This document shows positions 23,252-35,966 of a DNA stretch of 64,000 nt, piece by piece. The position numbers and the translations under genes were made by a program. The DNA is from Sternotherus odoratus (Eukaryota; Chordata; Testudines; Kinosternidae), in the NCBI GenBank assembly GCA_032164245.1, contig JAVMKO010000001.1, forward strand, positions 60,866,892-60,930,891. Direction: 5' to 3'. Within the stretch, counting starts at the first letter, position 1. Every line of letters starts with the position of its first letter. The notes below the pieces were generated by a model. It was given only the letters and a program-made list of their open reading frames with translations, was not told the origin of the DNA and did no database searches.

Positions 23252-23286
<35 letters not shown>
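23252..23286. repeat. (CT)n microsatellite
   Basis: About 17 uninterrupted CT units. Confidence 0.95.
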
Positions 23287-23289
<3 letters not shown>

Positions 23290-26200
23290 AACAGGGAGCT
23301 CATATTTATGCTTTTCCTTTTTATCTTGATGCTTTCATGATTGAGCTGCTTCCTTCCAGATGGCATGTATGCGTGCAAGGACTGGGATACACATAGCTCA
23401 ATCTGTTTGGCTGCAGGCCTCTGCCATCAAAGGGAGCCCTAGTGCTGGACATGCTAGTCTTTTCAGAGTGGTTCAAGAGCTCATCTCTTAGCAAACATTC
23501 TCATTTGTAATGTTTGTATTTCTAGCTTTTAAAAAAGGCTTTGGAATAGTTCTTTTGTTTTTGTTTTAGTTGATGATGATAATATTGTTACAGGATTCAG
23601 CTGATAAGAAATGCAAAAATCCAGAAACGTCGACCACCTGTTTATAGAGGGTGAATTAATTATCATTTCCAAACATGTTCATGCCACCACAGAACTGTGA
23701 CCTAGCATTCTGAGTTTGCTCCAGGCCTTGTTTCTTTAGCGGCCAACTTCTGTTCATTGTGTTGCTGCTGACATGTCTGAAATGTTCAAAATCAGAGCAT
23801 CACATTGGAGGAAATGCCAGAAAGAATGTTTTAAAATGGTTGTAAATTTGGCAAGGGACATCTACCAAAAACCCAAAGGGGTGAGGAGTTGTGATCTGAA
23901 AACAGAAACTCAGCATGCTTGGCCACAAGAGTGGGGTCAATCCTTGCAAAGGACTTAAACAAATTTTACATTTTGGGGAAGGTTCAGTTTTAGTCCCTCA
24001 TTATTTATGTCTCTGGCTAAATTATGTTTATCCAGATTGAATGCCATTTTTTCTTAGTTTTCTCCACTCCCTCTGCTTCACCTTCTCTGATTTCCTCCCT
24101 CCGCCCCCTTGAAATGAATACATGTGCAGTAATAAAATTTGATTGCAAGCCAAATAGATAAAACACATTTACCATACTGGAGGGTTCAAAAGGTGCCATG
24201 TTCATAATCAGAAAATAACTGTCAGTAATACAGTAAACAAGATGATTATGTACCACATTGTTAACCCTATGTGTTCGTTATTGTGGGTCACTCAAGTTGC
24301 TATTTGATAGTTAAAGAGGGTGAATTTTCAGTGCTGCTACTATATTCCCTCTGGGAGGATATAAGTTGAAAGTGTGACTGTAGAGTGTAGGCAAGCATGG
24401 AAACTAAATTTTAAGACTGTGATCCTGAAAGGTGCTCTGTGCATATGGACCCTTACACCTACACAGATCCCCATTAAAGTCCGTGGGCTAGTGTGCAAAC
24501 CAAAAAGATTCACCCAGAAAAAACATCTTGCAAAATTGGGCCCTAAAGATATTGCCATCAGCTGATTACAGTATGTGGACCCAATTCTTTAAGCAATGGA
24601 AACCTTCATCCATTGCTAGTTGTTTTAGTCAGAGAGACAAAGCAGTTTTTCTGTGCTAAGGATCATCTCAAGTAACACATTATCAATATCTCTGTTTATG
24701 AAAGAATACTATAGAAATGAATAGAAAATGATATCCTTGTGTAGAACTCTATGAGACCTTTCAAAGAGCCTATGGAGAGAACATCATTCTCTTTGACATT
24801 CTGTTGGTTACAAATGCCTATTACATTTGCATAAGCCCCTACTGGCTTAATCCCTGTTGAACACTCGATCACTGTTTTCTGATCAGAAAACATTTCAGAA
24901 ATATGTTTGTTCTGAAAAAAACACCATAGATTTATGTTTGTTTGTTGCACATTAAGACTGTGACTGAGGCTCTTTTTGGTCTTGGAATCTATTTGCCTGG
25001 AAGTTAGTTTGTGTTTTAGAAACATACGTTCCTGAATCAAAGATGCATTTGCTCTGCCATATTACAGCAGTGCTAAAAATAATAGCTCTAAATGTATAGG
25101 TTCAGACGGCTATCACAGCAGACAGCTGCAAAAGAATGAAGAAGTCCCATGTGGAAAATATTGTCATTACTCACATGATCTCAACATTTCCCAGAATGAT
25201 GAAGGTTATTTTATGGGTTTCCAGTATTAAAGAGCCCAAAGAACAGAGCCCTTTCAGAATTGTATTTCTTGTTCCTTTAATGGTTGTTTGAAAGAAACGA
25301 AAGAGAATTAAAGGATTGCTGCTACTCACTACAATGAGCAGTAAAACAAAAGGAAAAGCAGTCACTTGGTAACATCAGTGAGCCTTCTATATGTATAAAC
25401 TTTTTTTTTTCTTTTTGGTGGTAGTCAGAACTGATTTATCTCTTCTGCTTTTTGTAAAAACTAAATACATGTCCCTGGATTCCCCACCTCACACTCAAAA
25501 CAACACCATAATACATGCTATCCCACATGTTTCCCTCCACAAGTGGGAGAACGAGGGGTTTATTTTCCTGTCAACAAGTGGAGACAAATTATATTCCATC
25601 TTCCCTACATCATAGGAAGTAGTGATGTATCATGCCTTCTCATTTAGGGTTGTGCTTCATAGCTTTTGCAATAGATATCCTCAGGTCATACTCCCAAACT
25701 CAAGATGTGGTTAGTGTGCTAGGATTATTTGTTTTTTGGGGGTTTTCTTTCATTCTGCCAGAGAAGGAATTATGTAAAATCATCCAAGAAGCATCTGCAG
25801 TGAACAGTTTGTTGCTCATATGACTATAGTTTCAGAAAAGTTGAGTGAGATAAGAACTAATCAATGGTAATGTAATGATTTGATTTTACTGCACATTCCA
25901 GGCAATGATAGGAGCTAGTACCCTGTGAAAAAGGCTCAGATGAATTAATCTCCTCAATTTTTTTTTATTGGTAAATGACAGCACTGGATACTAAATTACT
26001 GTTATTGATAAGACTAGCGATTTTGAGTATCCAATTTAAAACACTTTTAAAAAGGGCTTATTATTCACCTGGGCTGAGCTCACACCCTGTGGAAGTCAGG
26101 CCCTGCACAAGCTCCCCCCCCCCCCAAGACTATTTTCATTCATGTGTGGCTGAAGTTCAATTGGATAAAAGCATCACAGCCCTGATATAGGGTCGGAGAA

Positions 26201-27269
26201 AGTTAGTTATTCTAGCTAATTAAGGGCCTGACCCATTGATGTACATGGAAAGAGTCCCATTGACTTTGTAGGCACTGATTGAGGCCTTAAATGTGTAACG
26301 GTGCTGCGTAAGAGGCACAATTGGGGCACATTTTTCTCTGCTTCATGGAACTTGCTGTTTTGCCTGGGACAGTATTGAAGATCTGATATTGAATAGGAGG
26401 TAGGGAAATTCTGGTTAATCAATTTCAGGCATTAGTTGCCATAGTATTAGGACACTGATGTCCAAGTGGTATGTCCAAGGAGCTGTCAATATTTTGTCTC
26501 ACCCCACCTTCAAGCAGGAAATGTGAAGCCAGATATTGACTAATAAACAGGAGCTTAGAAAGATACACAAATTCTATTTTTCCGTGAAATAAATGTGATT
26601 GATTTCCCTGAGTATTGACCAGCTAATATGTATGTATTAGCTATAGATCACTCAAACAATCTGTACTGGTAATGTGGAAAACACTTTAATGCATTCATAC
26701 TTTAAAATCTAATATTCTTATCTAGCAGCGTGCTGGTGAATAGTTTTGTCATTATTCTTATTTGTATCTGATACATATTTCACTTGGTGTTCTGCCATTG
26801 ATTTGCATGCATAATGCTTTGGTTTTACAAACTTAAATGTGTTTTAGGAGATGCAGAAATTCAAACTGCATCCGACATGAAATGTTCCTTAATAGGCTTC
26901 TGTAGGGTGCCTTTCAGTACTCAGTCAAATGTTTACATGATCATTTAATTGGAAAACAGACAGAACAATTTAAGATTTTTGTTCTGTCCCTGGAAACCAC
27001 AGATATGTGCAAATATCTCAACTAGAATCTGGAAAAGATGGTGTAAAATGTAGTTGTGCAAAGCTATTTGAAAGGCTGATTTCACCACCTTTCTATTGTG
27101 TATATAAAAATGTATGGAATTTTAGGCATTTCTTAAATAAATAAAATGTATTTGAGGATACTAATGTGTGGTATTTTTTCTTTTTTATTAAGATTACATT
27201 ACCAAGTAAAGCTGTTACTAGCTCTCATACTTCTCTTCCTTGTCTCCTTGGCAAACCCCATCCAGCACT
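23287..27269. other. No gene or element recognised
   Basis: Nearly 4 kb of repeat-poor, A+T-rich sequence with a C-tract at about 26112-26124. No exon-like blocks seen; probably intronic or intergenic. Confidence 0.4.
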
Positions 27270-27370
27270 GATATAGATTATTATTATTATTAATTACTGT
27301 GGTAGCATCTAGAAGCCCAATCATGGACCAGGGTTCTATTGTGTTATAGGAGTTCGACAAACTCAAAACA
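27270..27370 (+). repeat. SINE/LINE tail-type repeat
   Basis: A (TTA)n run, then CTGTGGTAGCATCTAGAAGC and CCAGGGTTCTATTGTGTTAT. It resembles an amniote repeat of the form 'ATTATTA..GTAGCACCTAGAGGCCC..GGGCCCCATTGTGCTAGG'. A relative lies at 41690-41750. Confidence 0.5.
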
Positions 27371-28264
27371 AGAAATTTGTCACAAAGAATTACAATTCTA
27401 GCATACCTATGTCAAGCTTAATATAATCTTATATAATATTATCTTAATAAAATAAGACCAGTTCTAGATTTTCTAGAGTACTTAATTTTTTTTGTTTTGA
27501 AGCATAAGAATATCTAAATATTAACAAAGCCAATTAACAATATGTTTGCTAAATACAAAAAAGGTGAATTTTAGATAAAATATCCAACCCAAATTCTCCA
27601 GGTCTTATGTAGGCAAAATTCCTAATGATTTGGAATAGGCCTCTAATGAATCTCTTCTTCCCGTTAACAGTCCCTGAGGTATTTCTTTTTCTCCGCCTGT
27701 TGGCTATCTTGTGCTCTCAACAACTGCTGAGTTTACTTTCTCATTGTCCCCAGCCAATCAGAAGTAAGAATATAATATAGATAATTAGCTCCTAGCTGAA
27801 CCATGTTGTATGGAAGATTTATTATACCATATTTTCCCTAGAATATGCAAGGGTGAGAACCTCCTCCCCCCAAATCCATCGCTTATGAGAAGATGGAATA
27901 TTTGTTTTAAATCAGTGTAATATATTCTGGATGAAGTAAACTCCAACTCTTTTCACACCTTCATGAGATAAAAATCGCTGACCATTTCATGAAATAAGAT
28001 CCCTTTTTATTGGAACCATCTACATACAAATACAGTGGATATATTCTAGCTAAGGCCCCAATACAGTAATGCATGGAAACACTGCTTACTATTAAACATG
28101 TGAATAGTCCCGCATGACCTGAAATTAGTTTTCTGTTTAGGGATTTTTGTCATACACTACTCATGAGTACTTATATGAGTGGGACTACTCATATAAGATT
28201 AAAGTTGCATGTGCACTTAAGAGCTTTGCTGGAGTTGTTGATCCAAAGTCCATTGAAGTTAGTC
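27371..28264. other. No gene or element recognised
   Basis: A+T-rich sequence without recognisable motif. Confidence 0.4.
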
Positions 28265-28267
28265 TAG

Positions 28268-28517
28268 GGGCTGGTCTTCACTGGGGGGGGGGGGGGGAGA
28301 TCAGCTGTAGATATGCAACTTCAGCTACGTTAATAACATAGCTGAAGTTGGCATATCTACAGCCGACTTACCTGCCGTCCTCACAGCGGCAGCAGTCGGC
28401 GGTGCGCTCCCCCACTGACTCCAGCTTGCGCCTTTTGGCGAGCTGGAGTTTCAGAGTCGACGCAATAAATCGATGGCCAAAAGATCGATCCCGCCCCGCC
28501 ATAGTGAAGACAAGCCC
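28268..28517 (+). mobile_element. Multi-hairpin MITE, copy C
   Basis: Bounded by GGGCTGGTCTTCACTG on the left and AGTGAAGACAAGCCC on the right, with TAG on both sides (28265-28267 and 28518-28520). A run of 16 or so G follows the left end. The interior has the CAGCTACGTTAATAACATAGCTG palindrome-like core (interrupted), the GCTTGCGCCTTTTGGCGAGC region and ATAAATCGATGGCCAAAAGATCGATC. It is in reverse order relative to copies A and B. Confidence 0.85.
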
Positions 28518-28520
28518 TAG

Positions 28521-29089
28521 GGTAGACTTTTTGTTAACCTCTGCTTGATTGCTAATTAACTCAAGGTAGTTGATGAGATGCATCAGGAGCTGCTCTATAA
28601 TAATTCATTAATACTGGATGTTGACTTGATTAAGAGGATGTTTGCTATATGAATATATTGAATAAAGGGATGTTTAGAAAAGCAGGCAGGAATATAGAAC
28701 CTCAGAGTTAAGAACACCCCGGGAATGGAATGTTCATAACTCTGAGCAAAACATGAAGGTAAACTTTTGAAAGAACAACAACTGAACATTGACTTACTAC
28801 AACTTTGAAACTTTGCTATACAGCAGAAAAATGCTGCTTTTAACATCTTAATTTAAATAAAGCAAGCACAGAAACAGTTTCCTTACCTTGTCGAATCTTT
28901 TTTAAACTTTCCCTTTGTTTTAGTAGCTTACATCTAACACCATACTGTAGTGTATTATTTTTTTGGTCTGTGCTGCTGCCTGATTACATGTGTGTTGTTC
29001 CAAATGAGGAGTGTGGTTGACCAGTCAGTTTGTAACTCTGGTTTTCATAACGCTGAGGTTCTACTCTAGTTCAAGATAGTTGTTAAGGG
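28521..29089. other. No gene or element recognised
   Basis: A+T-rich sequence; an 83-codon frame rich in Cys and Ser has no known motif. Confidence 0.4.
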
Positions 29090-29560
29090 ACAGTGCAAGG
29101 ACAGGAAAAGGCCTGCAGACACAGAGGACCAAAGGAATTCTGGCATGTTTAAATGGTACCTTCTATCAAGAAAGGTAGCAGCTGTTCAGAGAAACCAGAC
29201 TGACATAGGCACACTGGGGATGCCTGCCGAAGTTAGACCTGCCTAGGTCACCATCAAAGGATAAGACACTCTAAAGCAGTCTACAGGCATGTCTACCTTC
29301 CTGAAGCCTCCACCCGCCATGCCCAATGCTTATTTCCTACTGTTAAGCAAGCAGTAGAACATGTATTTATTTTATTTCCTACAGTTTTTATGAAGGCTGT
29401 CTAGTCACTACATGGCACTAGTCACAGACTCCCACAGGGGAGAATCATGGAAACCTGAACTCAATTGCGTTTACAGGGTAAGCCCAGTGGATTTGGAGTA
29501 CTGCAGCCTAGGGTCCAGTCTAAGAGTGGGAGAATTGCAGAATTCCAACCCAGTACAGGT
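29090..29560 (+). repeat. Possible old repeat, related to 60.83-61.33 kb
   Basis: The order of short blocks matches the segment at 60.83-61.33 kb: 'GACCTGCCTAGGTC', 'ACAGGCATGTCTACC', 'TTTTTATGAAGG' and 'GTGGGAGAATTGCAGAATTCC' here against 'GACCTACCTAGGTCG', 'AGACATGCATGCAGG', 'TTTTATAAAAAC' and 'GTGGGAGAAATGCAAAATTCC' there. The two may be diverged copies of one retroelement. Class unknown. Confidence 0.35.
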
Positions 29561-30542
29561 AAAGCTATACGGATGCACTCAAAGATACATATGCAGCTAA
29601 ACTTGTAACTGTACATTTGTAAGGGTTTGTGTGGATATCCCCAATGTTCGTATTCTGGAACAAACCCTAGGTAAAGCACAAACTTTTTTTTGCCTGGAAG
29701 AGGCATTTGGAGATTGTCCACACTGGTCTTTACAAATACGTTATCTATCCAAAATTAATTGGCAATCAGTGTAAAAGAAGTCTAATGTAGATATATCCTC
29801 AATGACTATAGTGAGTTTTGGAGTACACATGAGGTGTGTTTTTGTTTTTTAATTGGCTTCTTTTATTTGCTTTCTGGGTTAGCTTTTTTTTAGCTTGGCA
29901 CAGGGAGTAACATTTTCAAGCTATTCTCTATAACTGTGAGAGGTAGAGCCTTTTTGCATTATTTTTTAGATGAGATTCTGGCAAAATCATGTGACTAAGA
30001 GCTGAGACTTTAAGGTATTGCAAATATTGTAAGACTTTCAGTAAAATTTTGATATTGATGACACTGCTGTGATTTTTCTCTCTCCTGTGTAACCCACAAA
30101 CAATACATGATTAAATCCCTAATAGAAAACAAATCTCACAATGCACACTATTAATGTTTATGGTAATTCCAGTTAAGACTAGAACACATTGAAAGTGTCC
30201 TTAAAAACATAAGTGATTGTGTAACAATATTCTAAGAAAACATTACAAAATCAAGAATATTTTTCCCTAAATAATCCCCACTGGACTATGATGCTAGAGT
30301 TAAAAAAAAATTCTGTTTTAAACAAGCAATTGTAAAACAGTCGATGGCAGGTTTTGTTATTAACCATTCCACTTATTTACGGAAAGTTACTTAAGACTTG
30401 ACTTCTCTATACAAGAGTGATGTGATAAGTAAATTGCACTAACATGCTGCATTTTAATTGCCCCAAGTAGACTTCTAGTGAGCTCTAAAAGGTATGTAGT
30501 TTGCATGAACATAGGAATGTTTGAAATCGGACTAAATTAATT
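29561..30542. other. No gene or element recognised
   Basis: A+T-rich sequence with T-tracts; nothing nameable. Confidence 0.4.
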
Positions 30543-30652
30543 CTAAAAAGTACCTACTATGTGTGCGCCAGCAGGATCTACATGGGGGCAGTTAGAGCAC
30601 ATGTTAGAATGCTTTACCACTTTGCCAGCTCTGTGAAGATAAGCCCTTAGTT
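30543..30652. mobile_element. Fragment of a small DNA transposon (right end)
   Basis: CAGTTAGAGCACATGTTAGA, then CAGCTCTGTGAAGATAAGCCCTTA. The last part resembles the GTGAAGACAAGCCCTTA end shared by several turtle MITE families, including the multi-hairpin family here. The left end is not found. Confidence 0.4.
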
Positions 30653-31737
30653 CATTAGAAGACCAATGGCATTCAGTAGGGATTAGTAATAGGCAAGAAT
30701 TTCTTTTTTGTTTTTTGCACCACAAGAGAAGAGTAATTCTCAGCATGTTTTTAATATCCCAAAGTCCTAGCAGGCTCTCTAGAAATAGGCAAGAATGTTT
30801 GTCAGCAATTTCTCTAGAAAGGTGCAGTAAATTGATTTATGTTTAAGGGAGCACTTCTAGAAGTTGAAGAATATTTTGTCTTCGCTTTGTATCTTTGGAA
30901 AAGGAGATGAACTGAGATGCAAGTCATCTCATGTTTGACTTATAAGATGCCTGAAGGAGATGCTCTACCTTTGTGGTTAAGAACCAAATTTAATTTTTGT
31001 CTCATTAAGGACTGAAAGTTTTGTTCCATTGCAGACCGTGGAGCAGTATACAAATGACATAATTTTTAACCATATATTTCCTTTTATCAGCTTCATGACT
31101 GAGCAGCCGGTAGCTCTTCTGACATGTGTTGTTTCTTGTCACATTGCTCATAATTTGAAATGTTAGCTAGCTAGCTTTACTGTCTTGTCTTTTTTTTATG
31201 ATATACTTGAACCTTACAGATTTAGTGAATCCCTTGGAACACACACTGGGAATAAACCCCTTTATAATGTGCCTGAGGCTTACTTACGTGATATGATAAA
31301 AACGAGGAAACTGTTCAGTTCAACCTACCACATTAGAACCAAAGTTCACCAATTTCACTGTACAAAGCCAGCATAGATTCCACTGTGTTACTAGCATGTT
31401 ACTACTGTTTTTTTAAAAAAATGTTATAAATTCAACCTTTTAAAGTTTAGTTCCTAGCTAATTTCATTAATGTATTGTCTGAAACTTTCTTTATCAATTA
31501 TTCTGAGACAAAAAGCCATCACAGGGAATAGAAATAGTGTTATATTTCATACAGGTTAGAAGCTTTGTATATCTCTGTTTAGTATAATAGCACGCCACAT
31601 AATATTGAAAAAAATTGATGCCTATATTTGGTTCTGAGGTCTGAAAATGTGCAACCGGTAAATTAGTCTGCAGATAGTGAAGAACTGAAAGAATATGCAA
31701 CTGAAAGTGAGCCTGGTATGATTGTAAAGAATCCAAG
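30653..31737. other. No gene or element recognised
   Basis: A+T-rich; frames up to 80 codons without motif. Confidence 0.4.
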
Positions 31738-31947
31738 AGGTAGCCATGTTAGTCTGGAATAGCAGAGGTAACAAAGTCCTGTGGCACCTTAAAGACTAAC
31801 TATAAAGTTTTGAAGCATAAGCTTTCGTGGGCTAATACCCACTTCGTTGGCTTGCATCCGACGAAGTGGGTATTAGCCCATGAAAGCTTATGCTTCAAAA
31901 CTTTATAGTTAGTCTTTAAGGTGCCACAGGACTTTGTTACCTCTGTA
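31738..31947. repeat. Turtle-type repeat arranged as a near-perfect inverted repeat
   Basis: The unit carries GTGGCACCTTAAAGACTAAC, AGCATAAGCTTTCGTGGGCT and ACCCACTTCGT, a repeat I remember as very common in turtle genomes; another copy lies at 63.69 kb. Here 85 bases (31763-31847) are followed by a 13-base spacer and then their reverse complement (31861-31945). Only one mismatch is seen between the arms (CGTGGGC against its mirror with CATG). The left flank AGCCATGTTAGTCTGGAAT belongs to the unit head. No coding capacity. Confidence 0.9.
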
Positions 31948-33898
31948 TGATTGTAGTAAATGTCAAACAAGTCAAGAACAGTTTGCTAACTAGTATTGTG
32001 GTATTTCCAATAGTGTTCTATTAAGGCAATGGGGAAATATTAGCCAAATGACACAATAAGAAAACAAACGAAAAAGTTAAGATTATAACCTGAAAAAGAA
32101 ACTGAAAAACCGCAATAGAGAGAGGAGTGAACAAATGGAAAGAAAAAGGAAAATAGAAAGAAAAAGATAAAGCTATTTAAAGGAACCAGTAGCTGGACAG
32201 TAAATAAAAGGGGGTCTTCTATATAGGTATCTGAGCTAGGTGGTGTAGTCCTGGTGGTGACGTATGGAGATTGTGGCATTAGATGGCTCAGGAGAATGAG
32301 ACTTGGAGAGGAGACTTTTGAACAAGGTGTTTCCAGATGTTTTTCAACTTTGAGGGGATCTGCTTCCAGGTATGACTGCCAGCAGTGTCTTGCACCAGAA
32401 GGTATGGGATTCTCCAAGGTTCCCAATCACCAGAGTTTAAAGAATTGTAGTAGTTCCAACAATGCTAGTTGTACAGAAAATATGGGTAAAAATCATGAAG
32501 GAACAGCCAGAACTTTTTCTGATTTCTTTTCCTCCTGGATAGATGAGCCCAGTTATGATGATTCTAACAGACATAATGCTGGGTTTTATTGTGATCAGTG
32601 AATACCGGTAGGAAATTTAAATCCTCAGCCAAACATTCTGATTCAGAATTCTATGTCCAATTCAGAGTTCTGAAGATTCTGTCCAGGAAGGGATTCTTGG
32701 CTGCCTTTTTTCTCCTGAAATGATAGATGGGCTCAAGATTATAAATTCTCTTTGGGCTAAATTCTCTGTTTCTAGGAGGCTTACACTGTGAATGTGATAA
32801 AGTGGCTGTAACCCTTTGGATGTTAAAACATTATTGGTTGTCACATGTTTGTTTTCTTTCTTTCTTTTTAACTTTTATATGCTTCACTGTTTCTAGAAGT
32901 TATTTGAATACAAGAGCATATGTTGATTGCAGCTGAAGAGATCGTGAGGCAGATTTTCAAAAGTGCTTGCCACCTAATAGCTCTCATTTTAAATATTAAC
33001 ATATCCAAGTGTTCAAAAATCACAAATTAACTTCCCATCCAAAAATATAAGATTGGCTTAAAAATCTTGATGTTTTAAAAATACCCATAGCTTCTTTTTA
33101 TATCTTCTGTCTTTTGAGCCCTTTTTGTGTGGAACCATGAGGATTCAAAACCTTTTTGTTAAATGAAAGCTGATATTCTCACATCATGGCATGACTCCAA
33201 GCGCTTGAGGCTTTTAAAAATACCAAATATTCCAGGAGTTGCATTGCTTTTTGTGAACATGGGCGGTATATTGAAAGAGCTGATTATCTGACTGGAATTC
33301 CTAATTATGTTCTGCAGGTCCTAAAATCTGAATGCTAGAAAATAAAAAATAGATTTTAAAAACAAACAAACTGGCCAGCTGCTATTCTCATCCAAAGTTA
33401 AGATATACCCCCAAAGAACTTAACAAAAACATGGTTGACTTACCATTGTGGTTCAATGGAGTTCACTTAGTTGGATTCATACTGTTTACTGCTACAGTAG
33501 TATGTCAATCTGGTTGTGATTTTAATGTTCAATAAATACTTCATACTTGCATGATTGCCACTGACACATCACGGAAATTCAAAATGTTGCTTCTAGGCAC
33601 ATATCAATGTTGATATGCAGTTTATTTTGCTTAGAATTGGAAATCAAACTGATTCAAGTTTAATTGATTATTGATGGCATATATTTGTTAAAATAAATGT
33701 GTGTCAAATGTTGTTTCCTGTCAATTTCCTAGTACCGGGATTGCACGGGTGTAACTGAACAGAATTTGGCTCTCTGATTGTTGTTGTCATTTACTTTAGA
33801 ACATTTGATCGAGATTAAAAGATTACATCTGGACCACAGTGAGAATTTGTGATCTACAAATTAATAAAGAGGTATAATGATGGCAATACATTAATTTA
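31948..33898. other. No gene or element recognised
   Basis: A+T-rich; a purine-rich stretch (32085-32180) gives long frames without motif. A 115-codon plus-strand frame at 32254-32601 has no recognisable domain. Confidence 0.35.
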
Positions 33899-34356
33899 TC
33901 TATCTATCTAAAAAAAAGTCAAATGGTGTATGTATGTTCACTAACTCCTTCCACACCATTTGAGCTAGAGACTTGAAATTTGGTACAGTTATAGGCTTTA
34001 GGGTAAATCGAAAATTTTTCAAATCTCACCTCTTACACCCGCTAGGGGTAAAATTCTTTAAAGCCCATTAACATCAGCTGGGCAGCAGGTTAACACCTGC
34101 TGTTCTCTGTGACAGTTATGATGTAATAATACCCCCCTCCAATGGCCCCCGCACTCGCTCAGCTCTCTCCCCCCTCGCCCCACTCCAATGGACACCGCAC
34201 TCGCTCAGCTCTCTCCCCCCTCTCCCCACTCCAACAGACCCAGCACTCGCTCAGCTCTCTCCCCCCTGCTCCCCTCCAATGGGCCCCGCACTCGCTCCGC
34301 TCTCTCCCCCTTCCCCCCCTCCAATGGACCTGAGCAACGCCGGGTCTTTTTGCTAG
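33899..34356 (+). mobile_element. Non-autonomous Helitron 2
   Basis: Starts TCTATCTATCTAAAAAAAAG after an A. It shares with Helitron 1 the segment 'TTTGAGCTAGAGACTTGAAA' and the following 'TTTGGTACAGTTA', and ends GAGCAACGCCGGG, TCTTTTTG, CTAG (34353-34356) before T. The 3' hairpin is shorter than in Helitron 1 because the left arm base pairs have decayed. It carries a 46-bp tandem repeat just before the 3' end and has no Rep/helicase gene. Confidence 0.8.
34141..34333. repeat. 46-bp minisatellite inside Helitron 2 (about four units)
   Basis: GCACTCGCTC(A/C)GCTCTCTCC recurs at 34151, 34197, 34243 and 34288, each followed by CCCCTCCAATGG-type sequence. The serine/proline-rich frames here are by-products of the repeat. 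Confidence 0.9.
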
Positions 34357-35099
34357 TTTCTAATAAACATGTACAGTAAAATTGAATACTGTACATTCAT
34401 GTTACTGAAGTCAATGGCAAAACTTCAGTGGAAGCAGGATCAGGCTATGAGTATGCGTGTATTCTAGGTGGAGCTGCTATCATCACCTGTAGATAGGGTT
34501 TTCTGACTCTTCCTATTGTTAGACCTGTCTACAGTTGCTTATAACTTTGCCAAACTGAAACAATTCAGGTGTAGTATCTACTTGAGGCTCTTTTTTTGTT
34601 TTGTTTTGTTTCAGCTAAAATGGTTAAACCTGTTTCTGAGAATGAGACTAGGGGAAAATACATTGTTTACTCATATTAAAGAAACCCATTTAATTAAGAA
34701 GCTTGAACATCTCCATGATTTGGAGCAGGGACTTGAACTTGGAGGTTGTCCTGGTGTCAGGGATATGCCTTTTGCTAACCCCGTGAAAATCCACCAACTT
34801 TGGTAGCGTTAACAGCCTTTGAAAAATCTCTGTACACACATGTGCAGTAGTCTTGCTAGTTTGGCACATAAATTCAATGATGATTCTGTATGCCCTGAGC
34901 ATGCTTATCCCTTTGCAGCTCCTAAGTGCCAAGTAGACTGCTCAGGTGATTGCCATCCCAGGAGTGGAGGACTTTCTGTGGAATTGCTCCTACTGTGGCA
35001 TGGGGCACAGGAAATAAGTGCAGGGAGACCATCTTTCTTGTACACTCAAAGACCCCTTTTTCAGTGCACAGGCAATATGGAGGAGAAAGCAGCCTAACT
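34357..35099. other. No gene or element recognised
   Basis: Mixed sequence; frames of 80-96 codons without motif. Confidence 0.4.
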
Positions 35100-35470
35100 C
35101 AAATGCAGAGGGGACAAAAGCTGCACCTGAGATGGGGTGAGGGTACAGAAAATAGACTGGGACAAGAAGCCTGGGCAGGGGAGACTGGAACCAGGAGCTA
35201 TGATTAGCTGGGCTAGGTGACTGCAAAGGGGTGCCAAAGGAGACATGGTCAGGTGGTAGTGCCTGGGAGTCAGTGGGGTGAGGGTTGAGATTGGAGGAAT
35301 AGCTGTGCCGGCGGTTGCTGGGACTGGCTTGGAGAGGAGACTAGAACAGGGAGTGGGGAAGGGGAAAGACTGAGGAAAGGAGCTGAGAGAGGAGGGACTG
35401 GAACTGGAAGTGTGAGAAGAAAAGGACAGAAGAGATCAGGCTTGGAGAGTACAGGGCAAAAAGGTCTGTG
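35100..35470. repeat. Degenerate G+A-rich repeat
   Basis: Loose tandem copies of GGGACTGGAACTGG/GAGAGGAGACTAGAACAGG-like strings. It resembles a purine-rich repeat I recall from turtles. No coding signal. Confidence 0.45.
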
Positions 35471-35609
35471 ACCACAAGACACGCTGCCTTCCAGAATAGA
35501 ACCCAAGATTCCATATTGTCACTGTTCCTCTGTTAGCCAATATCAGTGAAATCTACTAGCAAAACCGGTGTTCCACCCTGCTCCATGTAGCTGGCTCACA
35601 TACAAGGTG

Positions 35610-35880
35610 ACATGCCTGTAAGGATATGGAGGGTTACATAAAGCTCTGAATGAGAATGGCCCTGGTTATATTCAAGACCTTGTGCCTGAGCCACCACATG
35701 ATATGCTCACATGCTACCTGGCAATTAGAGGTTCTATCATCCTATTTGAAATTAGTGGACAATCAAGATTTTGCTGTGGCAGGTTTGACGGTGTGGAACT
35801 TGCTCCCTCCTGAAATCCAATTCATTTAATCTTGCCCATTTTTTCAAAAACACCTAAAAACTTACTTTTTTCAGAGCTCT
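35610..35880 (+). mobile_element. L2-like LINE 3'-end fragment
   Basis: The order 'CGGTGTGGAACTTGCTCCCTC', then 'CCCATTTTTTCAAAAACACC' and 'AAAACTTACTTTTTTCAGAG' corresponds to the end of L2-clade ORFs ('..WN.LP..'), followed by the 'F...LKT.LF' helix and stop. Short and decayed. Confidence 0.45.
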
Positions 35881-35929
35881 TTTTAAATTACTGTCCTGGT
35901 CACTGCACGCCACGACGTAATCACAACTG

Positions 35930-35966
35930 CTGGCTACTGCAAGAGTCGGTCTGCTACTCGAGCCAT
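35930..35966 (+). other. Possible upstream exon end with splice donor
   Basis: GCTACTCGAGCCATG is followed by GTGAGTAAG, a strong donor (exon end 35966). Joined to the acceptor at 36268, the frame would read on through GTG ACC into the ORF module without a stop. Start and upstream extent are unknown. This is an inference from splice signals only. Confidence 0.3.

Noticed and set aside
32254..32601. 115-codon plus-strand frame as a host exon
   Set aside because: No recognisable domain and no clear acceptor/donor pair around it.
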